This document shows, piece after piece, positions 1 through 6,264 of a stretch of 7,740 nucleotides of DNA; the stretch's first letter is position 1, and each line of letters opens with the position of its first letter. Made by a program: the position numbers and the translations under genes. This DNA is from Saprospiraceae bacterium. Its GTDB lineage: Bacteria > Bacteroidota > Bacteroidia > Chitinophagales > Saprospiraceae. A model generated the notes under the pieces. It did no database searches. It was given only the letters and a program-made list of their open reading frames with translations, and was not told the origin of the DNA. The stretch covers positions 1 through 7,740 of the forward strand of contig JALZVN010000002.1 in the NCBI GenBank assembly GCA_023299965.1, read 5' to 3'.

Positions 1-230
1 ACATATACATCTGTGTTTAAAGCACCATTGGTCCCTACTTGGCTAAAGTCCCACAGTTGATTCCCGCCACTGTCTGTGATTGGTACTTGACCCGCTATAG
101 GAATTATGCTAACACTACTGATCGTATCTCCTACACTTGGGAAGTAACTACTAGATATAGTAATTTGAGCCTGCATTGATGACAGCCCAAATAAAAGAAT
201 CAAAATAACACCGTAGTAGAGTCTCTCCAT
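1..230 (-). CDS. Secreted protein of unknown function, N-terminal part only
   Basis: The reading frame opens with ATG at 230-228 and runs without a stop to the window edge, giving 76 complete codons plus a partial valine codon. The protein begins MERLYYGVILILLFGLSSMQ. Residues 5-17 form a hydrophobic core, and a signal-peptidase site is plausible near SMQA-QI around residue 21. The mature part starts with ITISSSYFPSVGDTI and continues with Gly/Ser/Asn/Thr-rich sequence containing QLWDFSQVG. This resembles the start of large secreted Bacteroidota proteins that often end in a type IX secretion sorting domain, but the C-terminus is not visible, so that is inference. There is no Shine-Dalgarno sequence; the leader ATTTTATCTTTT is AT-rich, as is usual in this phylum. 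The ABC exporter gene lies upstream on the same strand, 134 bp away. I do not recognise a specific family. Confidence 0.72.
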   Translation of the reverse strand, partial: MERLYYGVILILLFGLSSMQAQITISSSYFPSVGDTISSVSIIPIAGQVPITDSGGNQLWDFSQVGTNGALNTDVY

Positions 231-260
231 AAAAGATAAAATGTATTCGTCTAGGAACTT

Positions 261-269
261 CTAAAGTTA
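261..269 (-). promoter_or_regulatory. Possible -7 promoter box for the secreted-protein gene
   Basis: The minus strand reads TAACTTTAG here, one base off the Bacteroidota -7 consensus TAnnTTTG, with about 30 nt to the start codon at 230. A TTG lies upstream, but only about 13 bp away, shorter than the usual 17-23. The position is right but the match is weak. Confidence 0.25.
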
Positions 270-344
270 AGATATTAAATGGCAAGAATCCTGATTTAAG
301 AAAGAATTAACAAGCAATTATTGGAAATTAGAAGTATTAACCAA

Positions 345-359
345 CAGAAGAGTCCTCTG
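345..359 (-). terminator. Weak hairpin just after the ABC exporter stop codon
   Basis: On the minus strand CAGAGG-ACT-CTTCTG can form a 6-bp stem with one G-U pair and a 3-nt loop, starting 5 nt after the stop codon at 365-367. No proper U-tract follows (UUGGUUAAU), so it is at best a weak terminator or a 3'-end stabilising hairpin. Confidence 0.22.
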
Positions 360-364
360 CGGTC

Positions 365-2185
365 TTAAAAAAGCTGCATTTTTACGAGTTTTTGATAGTC
401 TCCCGCTTTTTGCATTAGGACCTCGTGACTGCCCTTCTCAACTATCTGCCCTTCTTTAAGCACCACAATTTCGTCCGCATGCTGAATCGTACTCAAGCGA
501 TGGGCGATGATAATAGCCGTACGGTTTTCCATTACTTGCTGAATGGATTGCTGCACTAGCTTTTCGGACTTCGAGTCTAAGGCAGATGTAGCTTCATCTA
601 GTATTAGAATTGGGGGATCTCGTAATATAGCTCTAGCTATGGTCAAACGTTGTCGCTGACCTCCGCTCAGCTTTGTTCCGTTATCGCCAATATTCGTTTC
701 GTAGCCGGATTCAGTTTCCATGATAAAATCATGCGCATTGGCAATCTTGGCAGCCTTTATCACTTGCTCCTCCGTGACATCCTTATAGCCAAATGTGATA
801 TTGTTGTAAATCGTATCGTTAAAGAGAATAGGCTCTTGGGTAACTAAACCGAAGAGTTGTCTGAGGTCATGTAATTTTAAATCTCTAAGATCATGTCCAT
901 CAAGCTTGATGGCACCGTCTGTCACATCATGAAATCTTCCAATCAAGTCTACTAAGGTAGATTTTCCTCCTCCAGAAGGACCGACTAATGCTATCACTTT
1001 ACCTTTGGGTACTTCAAGGTTTACATTTTTCAGTATGGTCTCTCCTTCGCTTGTGTACGCAAAGCTTACATTTTCAAATTGAATATGTTGATGGAATGAT
1101 TTAATAGGTTTTGCATCAGCTTTATCAACAATTGTATTTTTTTGTTGGATGATGTCATTGACTCTTGCGAATGCAGCCAAACCTTTGCGAATATTGTAAT
1201 AGGCATTACTTAGCTTTTTAGCTGGCTCTGTCACATAAAAAAAAGTTAAAATAAAGACAATAAACGTAGCGTATTCAATTTCGCCTTGTTGCATCAAATC
1301 AAACCCATACAATATCAGAATAGCAAATATCCCGATGCCCAAAAACTCAGTAAGAGGAGAGGAAATATCTCTTCTCCAAAGTAGTCTTGTCTGTACATTT
1401 TTGTGGTCGTTATTAACTTTGAGAAATTTATCAATTTGGTAATCCTCTGCATTAAATGCTTTGACAACTTTTAGACCCGACAATCCTTGTTCAAATAAAG
1501 ACATCAGTACTCCTAATTTACTTTGTGCTTCGCTGGACTGTCTTTTAAGAGCTCTTCCTATAGCACCTATCATAATGCTTGAGACTACTAATAAGAGGAG
1601 GACGAAAATGGTCAACTTGGTACTAATAGATAGCATTATGGCAAGGGAACCCAATATCGTTAAGGGCTCTCGAATAACAACCTCTACCATGTGTAAAATA
1701 CTCCATTGCAATTCGTGTACATCATTACTGACTCTAGATATAATATCTCCTTTTCTACGTTCATTAAAAAAACCAATAGGGAGAGCCATAGTCTTCTCAA
1801 ACATCTGCTGTCTTATATCTCTGACGATTCCATTCCTTGCAGGGGTAATAAAGAATAATGAAAGATACCTTAGTATGTTTCTGAAAAAATAGGAAAGCAA
1901 GAAGACGCCGAGTATCATCTTAAGGGCCGAATTTTCTCCTTGTTCTATGATTATTTGCGAAGAATAATACCCAAATGCATCTTTATAGGTATCTGTATCC
2001 CAAAAAGAAAAGTCAGTTTTAACGGTAATTAGTTCTGCCTCTCCCGAAAGTATTTCCAAGAATGGAATCAAGAGTGCGATAGAAAAAACGGAAAATAACA
2101 CCATTAGTATATTGCATATCACATTCAGTGCTACCCGCCCTTTGTAGGGCAAGATATAGGAGAACATATCCCGTATTTCCTTCAT
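365..2185 (-). CDS. MsbA-type ABC exporter half-transporter
   Basis: This is a 606-residue type IV (MsbA-like) ABC exporter with a fused membrane domain and ATPase, the usual length for a half-transporter that works as a homodimer or heterodimer in the inner membrane. The membrane domain covers about residues 1-335. Hydrophobic segments are visible near 18-43, 88-113, 170-190, 192-212, 280-298 and 305-322. The nucleotide-binding domain, about 368-606, has an A-loop tyrosine (FAYT, Y377), Walker A GPSGGGKST (402-410), Q-loop Q450 in TQEP, signature LSGGQ (506-510), Walker B ILILDE (526-531, catalytic E531), D-loop SALD and H-loop H562. All ATPase motifs are intact. The substrate cannot be read from the sequence. 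MsbA itself flips lipid A-core, and proximity to fatty acid genes fits a lipid substrate, but this subfamily also includes drug and peptide exporters. The start at MKEIRDMF is the first Met; Met7 is a possible alternative. It lies 102 bp downstream of accC on the same strand. Confidence 0.93.
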   Translation of the reverse strand: MKEIRDMFSYILPYKGRVALNVICNILMVLFSVFSIALLIPFLEILSGEAELITVKTDFSFWDTDTYKDAFGYYSSQIIIEQGENSALKMILGVFLLSYFFRNILRYLSLFFITPARNGIVRDIRQQMFEKTMALPIGFFNERRKGDIISRVSNDVHELQWSILHMVEVVIREPLTILGSLAIMLSISTKLTIFVLLLLVVSSIMIGAIGRALKRQSSEAQSKLGVLMSLFEQGLSGLKVVKAFNAEDYQIDKFLKVNNDHKNVQTRLLWRRDISSPLTEFLGIGIFAILILYGFDLMQQGEIEYATFIVFILTFFYVTEPAKKLSNAYYNIRKGLAAFARVNDIIQQKNTIVDKADAKPIKSFHQHIQFENVSFAYTSEGETILKNVNLEVPKGKVIALVGPSGGGKSTLVDLIGRFHDVTDGAIKLDGHDLRDLKLHDLRQLFGLVTQEPILFNDTIYNNITFGYKDVTEEQVIKAAKIANAHDFIMETESGYETNIGDNGTKLSGGQRQRLTIARAILRDPPILILDEATSALDSKSEKLVQQSIQQVMENRTAIIIAHRLSTIQHADEIVVLKEGQIVEKGSHEVLMQKAGDYQKLVKMQLF

Positions 2186-2191
2186 AACTGT

Positions 2192-2218
2192 GGTATACTA
2201 TTTTGACTAGGTACTACC
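2192..2218 (-). other. Leader hairpin before the ABC exporter start
   Basis: On the minus strand GGTAGTAC and GTATACC can pair through seven base pairs with one bulged G around a 12-nt loop. The structure ends 6 nt before the start codon, so it would fold within the 5' leader if transcription starts at the upstream promoter candidate. A role in translation control is speculative, and a stem of this size can occur by chance. Confidence 0.25.
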
Positions 2219-2223
2219 TACAA

Positions 2224-2256
2224 CAACGATAATTTGATTTCGTTATTAGTGTTCAA
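2224..2256 (-). promoter_or_regulatory. Candidate promoter for the ABC exporter
   Basis: The minus strand has TATCGTTG (2224-2231), one mismatch from TAnnTTTG, and a TTG (2254-2256) 22 bp upstream, within the spacing known for Bacteroidota primary-sigma promoters. The box lies 38 bp before the start codon. It would let the exporter be expressed separately from accC, although readthrough from the acc transcript is equally possible. Confidence 0.33.
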
Positions 2257-2287
2257 TCCATTACTTAGCCATATCCTTGGTATGGGG

Positions 2288-3646
2288 CTATTTTTTCTTT
2301 TTGGGCTCCTCTCCTACATCGAAAGTATCTAAAAATCCAGTATTGAAATCTCCTTTTCTAAATGATTCATCTTTCATAATCATTTGATGAATAGGTACTG
2401 TTGTTTTTATTCCTTCGATAATAAACTCATCTAAAGCACGCTGCATCTTCTTGATACACTCTTCTCTCGTCTGAGCTCTGCAGATCAGCTTTGCGATCAT
2501 AGAATCATAATGCGGTGATACTGTATATCCAGAATAAACGTGAGTATCTACTCTAACTCCATGTCCTTTAGGTGAATGAAATGAAGTAATCGTTCCTGGA
2601 GTAGGTCTGAAATTGTTATAAATATCTTCAGCATTGATACGACACTCCATAGCGTGCATCGCAGGGATATAATTTTTATTTCCAATCTTCTCCCCTGCCG
2701 CAATCTTGATTTGTTCTTTAATAAGATCATGATCGATTACTTCCTCTGTCACGGTATGCTCTACTTGAATACGCGTGTTCATCTCCATGAAGTAAAAATC
2801 CTTGTGCTTATCTACAAGAAATTCCACTGTCCCTACTCCTTCATAATTGATAGCTTCCGCTGCTTTAATAGCAGCTTCTCCCATCTTTTTACGCAACGCT
2901 TTGGTCAAGAAAGGTGAAGGGGATTCTTCTATCAGTTTTTGATGTCTTCTTTGAATAGAGCAGTCTCTCTCAGAAAGGTGAATAACATTTCCGTATTGAT
3001 CTCCTGCTATTTGTATTTCTACGTGGCGAGGTTCTTCTACAAATTTTTCCATGTAGATACCATCATTAGAGAAAGAGGCTTTCGCTTCATTTCTTGCCAT
3101 ATCCCAAGCATCAACAAATTCATCTTTGCTCCTTACGATACGCATCCCTTTTCCACCACCACCGGCAGTTGCTTTCAAGATGATCGGATATCCGATATCT
3201 TTAGCCACTTTCATCCCGTGCTTCGCATCCTTTAATAGACCACCAGATCCAGGTACTACAGGCACCTTTGCTTTTATCATGGTTTCTTTCGCAGTGATCT
3301 TGTCTCCCATTTTGCGAATCTGCTCAGGCGTAGGACCTATAAATTTGATTCCATACTCTGTACAAACTTCCGCAAAATCAGCATTCTCCGCCAAGAAGCC
3401 ATAACCTGGGTGAACTGCATCGGCATTGGTGATTTCTACCGCTGCCATTATTTTAGGAATAGATAAATAAGAAAGTGCGGAAGAAGCTGGTCCAATACAA
3501 ACTGCTTCATCAGCAAACCTTACGTGTAAGCTTTCTCTATCGACTGTGGAGTAAACCGCTACCGTTTTGATACCCATTTCTTTGCAGGTACGTACGATAC
3601 GAAGTGCTATTTCTCCTCTGTTGGCTATTAATACTTTTTTAAACAT
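2288..3646 (-). CDS. accC: Biotin carboxylase subunit of acetyl-CoA carboxylase
   Basis: This enzyme carboxylates biotin on the carrier protein AccB using ATP and bicarbonate, the first half-reaction of acetyl-CoA carboxylase in the cytoplasm. It has 452 residues (E. coli AccC has 449). The N-terminal biotin-carboxylase domain starts MFKKVLIANRGEIALRI. The ATP-grasp domain contains K116, K158, the glycine-rich loop GGGGKGM (162-168), H208 and H235. The metal and active-site residues E275, E288, N290, R292 and E296 lie in VEFL and FMEMNTRIQVEH. The C-terminal domain has ECRINAEDIYNNFRPTPG and the dimer-side HYDSMIAKL. All key residues are present. The last residues, EEPKKKK, form a short basic tail of no known function. 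It starts 32 bp after the accB stop codon with no Shine-Dalgarno sequence, and is almost certainly co-transcribed with accB. Homology to pyruvate or propionyl-CoA carboxylase subunits is excluded as the best reading by the length and the accB pairing. Confidence 0.97.
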   Translation of the reverse strand: MFKKVLIANRGEIALRIVRTCKEMGIKTVAVYSTVDRESLHVRFADEAVCIGPASSALSYLSIPKIMAAVEITNADAVHPGYGFLAENADFAEVCTEYGIKFIGPTPEQIRKMGDKITAKETMIKAKVPVVPGSGGLLKDAKHGMKVAKDIGYPIILKATAGGGGKGMRIVRSKDEFVDAWDMARNEAKASFSNDGIYMEKFVEEPRHVEIQIAGDQYGNVIHLSERDCSIQRRHQKLIEESPSPFLTKALRKKMGEAAIKAAEAINYEGVGTVEFLVDKHKDFYFMEMNTRIQVEHTVTEEVIDHDLIKEQIKIAAGEKIGNKNYIPAMHAMECRINAEDIYNNFRPTPGTITSFHSPKGHGVRVDTHVYSGYTVSPHYDSMIAKLICRAQTREECIKKMQRALDEFIIEGIKTTVPIHQMIMKDESFRKGDFNTGFLDTFDVGEEPKKKK

Positions 3647-3678
3647 GGTTGTTCTTGGTAATTTGGAAAAATAAGGTG

Positions 3679-4215
3679 TTAAGCGTTTGGATCAACCATG
3701 TATAATACTTGATCGTATTCTACAGGGGATGCATCATCAATCACAACTTTGACTATTTTCCCAGATACTTCAGATTCTATTTCATTGAACAACTTCATCG
3801 CTTCTACTATACAAACTACATCTCCTACATTGATATTATCACCAACCTTGATATACGGTGGCTTTTCTGGAGAAGCTGATCTGTAGAATGTACCTACGAT
3901 TGGCGATTTGATTGCTATCAATTTAGAGTCATCTTCTTTTGGTGCATCTCCACTACTTGCTGCAGGTGCTTCTGCTGCAGGTGCTGCAGGAGCCGCTGGT
4001 GTTGCAGGAGTCATTGGTGGAGCTGAAATAATATGCTGCACTGGCGGAGCAGTTGCTATTGGAATCATAGAAGGAGTTGTTTGATTTAAATTCCCTCCTT
4101 TGGAGTAATTTTCTGTTCGAATAGTTACTTCAAATTCCGTATTTCTATATTTAAATTCAGACAAGTTTGACTTGCTGATCGTTTTTATAAGTTCAGTTAT
4201 TTCTTTGTAGGTCAT
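3679..4215 (-). CDS. accB: Biotin carboxyl carrier protein of acetyl-CoA carboxylase
   Basis: This 178-residue protein carries the covalently bound biotin that shuttles carboxylate from AccC to the AccA/AccD carboxyltransferase. The N-terminus (MTYKEITELI, about 1-35) matches the usual AccB helix and strand that contact biotin carboxylase. Residues 48-92 are a Pro/Ala-rich flexible linker containing ATPAAPAAPAAEAPAA. The biotinyl domain covers about 98-176, with the conserved thumb segment SASPEKPPYIKVG and the biotinylation site EAMKLF, where K141 is the target of biotin ligase. The thumb supports AccB over biotin domains of other carboxylases. It sits 33 bp after efp and 32 bp before accC, so the three genes look like one transcript. 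The linker is encoded by short GC-rich direct repeats. Confidence 0.96.
   Translation of the reverse strand: MTYKEITELIKTISKSNLSEFKYRNTEFEVTIRTENYSKGGNLNQTTPSMIPIATAPPVQHIISAPPMTPATPAAPAAPAAEAPAASSGDAPKEDDSKLIAIKSPIVGTFYRSASPEKPPYIKVGDNINVGDVVCIVEAMKLFNEIESEVSGKIVKVVIDDASPVEYDQVLYMVDPNA
3958..3985 (+). repeat. Short tandem repeat in the accB linker
   Basis: TGCTGCAGGTGCT occurs at 3958-3970 and again at 3973-3985, a 15-bp period (five codons) in the Ala/Pro linker. The in-frame period means copy-number change would only lengthen or shorten a flexible linker. Confidence 0.7.
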
Positions 4216-4248
4216 GCCTAAGAAGTTAGTTTGATTTTTAGAAAAGAA

Positions 4249-4815
4249 TTAGTCTTTAACACGCTCCATATAACTAGATGTAGCGGTTTCTATTTTGATC
4301 TTGTCACCAATGTTGATGAAAAGAGGTACTTTAATCTCAGCCCCTGTTTCTACTTTAGCAGGCTTACCGGCATTGGTAGCTGTGTTACCTTTTTCACCAG
4401 GTTCGGTATATGTTACCTCTAGTACTATGTATTGAGGCATCTCTATAGTCAATGGAACATCTTTTTGAGAATCGTAAAGCACTTCGATATTTGACCCTTC
4501 CTTCATTAATTCAGGCTTTGGGATCATCGGCTCTGGTAAGGTAGTTTGTTCATAATTTTCATTATTCATGAAATTATAGCCCATATCATCTTTGTAGAGA
4601 TATTGAAATTTTCTTCTTTCTACTCTTACAATATCGATTTTATGTCCTGCTGGAAAGGTATTATCTACCACTTTTCCAGAGGTAAGGCTTTTCATCTTGG
4701 TACGCACAAATGCAGCACCTTTACCTGGTTTTACATGCTGAAAACCTACTACAACCCATACATCGTGGTTGTAATTCATGCACAATCCATTTTTTATTTC
4801 TGAAGTAGATGCCAT
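4249..4815 (-). CDS. efp: Translation elongation factor P
   Basis: EF-P binds ribosomes stalled on consecutive prolines, between the P and E sites, and promotes peptide bond formation. The protein has 188 residues, the same length as E. coli EF-P. Three beta-barrel domains can be assigned: the KOW-like domain (about 3-62), the central OB domain (about 68-125) and the C-terminal OB domain (about 130-186), the last with GDKIKIETATSSYMERV. The loop that reaches the peptidyl-tRNA reads HVKPGKGAAF, with K32 at the tip position that is post-translationally modified in many bacteria. Which modification applies here, if any, cannot be seen; no modification enzyme is encoded in the window. The start MASTSEIKNG aligns with the normal EF-P N-terminus. 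It lies 97 bp downstream of fabH with a good promoter box in the gap, and 33 bp upstream of accB. Confidence 0.96.
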   Translation of the reverse strand: MASTSEIKNGLCMNYNHDVWVVVGFQHVKPGKGAAFVRTKMKSLTSGKVVDNTFPAGHKIDIVRVERRKFQYLYKDDMGYNFMNNENYEQTTLPEPMIPKPELMKEGSNIEVLYDSQKDVPLTIEMPQYIVLEVTYTEPGEKGNTATNAGKPAKVETGAEIKVPLFINIGDKIKIETATSSYMERVKD

Positions 4816-4858
4816 ATAATTATCTATTGTGGTGTTTTATAAATCTAGAAAATAGATG

Positions 4859-4896
4859 CAAAAGTAAACAATTTATGGTTATCGGCTACTCAAAAA
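4859..4896 (-). promoter_or_regulatory. Bacteroidota-type promoter for efp-accB-accC
   Basis: The minus strand reads TACTTTTG at 4859-4866, a perfect match to the -7 consensus TAnnTTTG, 43 bp before the efp start codon. A TTTTTG (4891-4896) is the likely -33 element, 24 bp upstream, slightly longer than the common 17-23 bp. This predicts an efp-accB-accC transcript independent of fabH, starting a few bases downstream of the box. Confidence 0.6.
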
Positions 4897-4914
4897 GCTA
4901 AATATAGGCTTCTT
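4892..4914 (-). terminator. Possible weak hairpin over the fabH stop codon
   Basis: On the minus strand AAGAAGC and GCTTTTT can form seven pairs (one G-U) around a 9-nt loop, overlapping the fabH stop codon (4913-4915). The U-run is part of the stem and also contains the proposed -33 box, so termination would be partial at most. Confidence 0.18.
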
Positions 4915-5902
4915 AATACGCCCATTTTAAATAAATAGAACCCCAGGTGAGCCCTCCTCCAAAGGATGTAAGAACAATGTTTTGCCCTTTTTTAAGCTTT
5001 TTCTCATAATCCCAGAGACAAAGTGGAAGCGTTGCCGCTGTAGTATTGCCAAATCTGTCGATATTGATCATTACTTTTTCGATAGGAAAATCCAAACCAT
5101 GTGCTACCGAATTGATAATTCGAATATTAGCCTGATGAGGGACCAACCAGTCTATATCCTCCTTAGATAATTCATTTCTCTTGAGCAAATCGTCAGTGGA
5201 ACTAATCATTCCTTTGACTGCCTTCTTAAATACGGACTTACCTTCTTGATACACAAAATGTTCTCTATTGGCTACCGTTTCGGCTGTTGAAGGCTTCAAT
5301 GACCCTCCTGCCTTCATGTGTAGGATATCTCTGCCACTTCCGTCTGATCTCAAAATTGCATCTTGAAATCCATCATCATCCTTACTTGGCTCCAAGAGTA
5401 CCCCTCCTGCCCCATCCCCAAAAATCACACAAGTCGTTCTGTCTGTATAATCAATGATAGAAGACATCTTATCTGCACCTATCACAATCACCTTCTTGTA
5501 TGTACCAGCACTGATGAATTGTACTCCTGTAGTAAGAGCGTACAAAAATCCAGAACAAGCAGCACTTATATCAAATCCGAAAGCATTTTTCAATCCGCAC
5601 TTATCTGCAACGGTGTTGGCGGTATCAGGAAATACCATATCAGGGGTCACTGTAGCTACCAAAATCAAATCAATCTCTTCTGGAGTGGTTCCTGATTTTT
5701 CAAGTATCCCATTGACTACTTTGACACACATGTCTGAAGTAGCCTTACCTTCTCCTTTCTGGATATGGCGTTGCTTGATACCTGTTCTAGACTGAATCCA
5801 CTCATCATTGGTATCCACAATTGTCTCTAATTCCTTGTTTGTCAGGATATAATCTGGAAGATGACCGTGGACAGCAGTGATAGCCGCTCTGATAGATTGC
5901 AT
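4913..5902 (-). CDS. fabH: Beta-ketoacyl-ACP synthase III
   Basis: FabH condenses an acyl-CoA primer with malonyl-ACP to start type II fatty acid synthesis, using the malonyl-CoA that AccB/AccC help make. The 329-residue protein has the thiolase fold and the full catalytic triad: C116 in DISAACSGF, H256 in VPHQANIRI and N286 in RFGNTTAA. Other family marks are NDEWIQSRTGIKQRHI near the N-terminus, FGDGAGGVLL (161-170) and the C-terminal SFGGGLTWGS. The start MQSIRAAITAVHGHLP fits the family. Primer choice (acetyl versus branched or other acyl groups) cannot be read reliably. Upstream is a 362-bp noncoding gap; genes often found before fabH elsewhere (rpmF, plsX) are not adjacent. Downstream, efp follows after 97 bp. 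Confidence 0.96.
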   Translation of the reverse strand: MQSIRAAITAVHGHLPDYILTNKELETIVDTNDEWIQSRTGIKQRHIQKGEGKATSDMCVKVVNGILEKSGTTPEEIDLILVATVTPDMVFPDTANTVADKCGLKNAFGFDISAACSGFLYALTTGVQFISAGTYKKVIVIGADKMSSIIDYTDRTTCVIFGDGAGGVLLEPSKDDDGFQDAILRSDGSGRDILHMKAGGSLKPSTAETVANREHFVYQEGKSVFKKAVKGMISSTDDLLKRNELSKEDIDWLVPHQANIRIINSVAHGLDFPIEKVMINIDRFGNTTAATLPLCLWDYEKKLKKGQNIVLTSFGGGLTWGSIYLKWAY

Positions 5903-5933
5903 TTCAATTTTTATTTATGGTTCATTCAGTTGG

Positions 5934-5968
5934 CCAAGGTAAAAAAAATGTTAGTAACCGCTTACCAA
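5934..5968 (-). promoter_or_regulatory. Candidate fabH promoter
   Basis: The minus strand has TACCTTGG (5934-5941), one mismatch from TAnnTTTG, and a TTGG (5965-5968) 24 bp upstream with a T-run between them. The box is 31 bp before the fabH start. The palindrome TTGGCCAA overlaps its downstream edge. Confidence 0.35.
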
Positions 5969-6179
5969 TTAGATAAATACATTTATGGAACCCCAAGAAT
6001 TTAGCTTCTTCTAGGCTTAACATTATGGCTACTTAGCTATTAAAAAAATGATAATTTCTTCCTGATTAAAAAGAACTATTGCGAAGAAATCACGTACACT
6101 AGACATATAAAAGTTTAATTATGTGTAAATCTATGTATTTGAATATTTTATTTTAAAAACAAAGGAAATCGCAGAATTA

Positions 6180-6207
6180 TTGGTATGCCTTTTGAATAAA
6201 GTATAGT
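6180..6207 (+). promoter_or_regulatory. Candidate promoter for the thioredoxin-SPOR gene
   Basis: TTGGTA (6180-6185) and TATAGT (6202-6207) are spaced 16 bp apart, 57 bp before the start codon. This resembles a general sigma-70 layout; no convincing TAnnTTTG box is present. A TATAAT at 6235-6240 is an alternative but lacks an upstream partner. Confidence 0.25.
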
Positions 6208-6264
6208 GTTCCTGATAACCAGCTACAACAATCGTATAATCCTCATAAACCATCCGTTTAAGAT

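Larger units (their letters stand above)
5903..6264. other. Divergent intergenic region between fabH and the thioredoxin-SPOR gene
   Basis: This 362-bp AT-rich stretch separates divergent genes and must hold both promoters. I see no coding frame, tRNA or strong hairpin in it. Visible items are an 8-bp palindrome TTGGCCAA (5930-5937) next to the fabH promoter candidate, an A8 run at 5941-5948, and promoter-like boxes closer to 6265. The middle, about 5970-6170, shows nothing recognisable. Confidence 0.75.

Noticed and set aside
1461..1892. A 143-codon open frame on the plus strand inside the ABC exporter
   Set aside because: It is antisense to a complete, motif-rich ABC transporter, its protein is Cys- and Ile-rich with no recognisable domain, and no promoter lies before it.
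2269..2285. CCATA/TATGG hairpin just after accC as a terminator
   Set aside because: The stem is only 5 bp and AT-rich, and no U-tract follows on the minus strand.
5930..5937. TTGGCCAA palindrome as an operator for fabH
   Set aside because: An isolated 8-bp palindrome is likely by chance and matches no regulator site that I can name, so it is only mentioned with the intergenic region.
6235..6240. TATAAT as the -10 box of the thioredoxin-SPOR gene
   Set aside because: It has no plausible -35 or -33 partner at the right distance and would leave a very short leader; the region is AT-rich, so such hexamers are expected.
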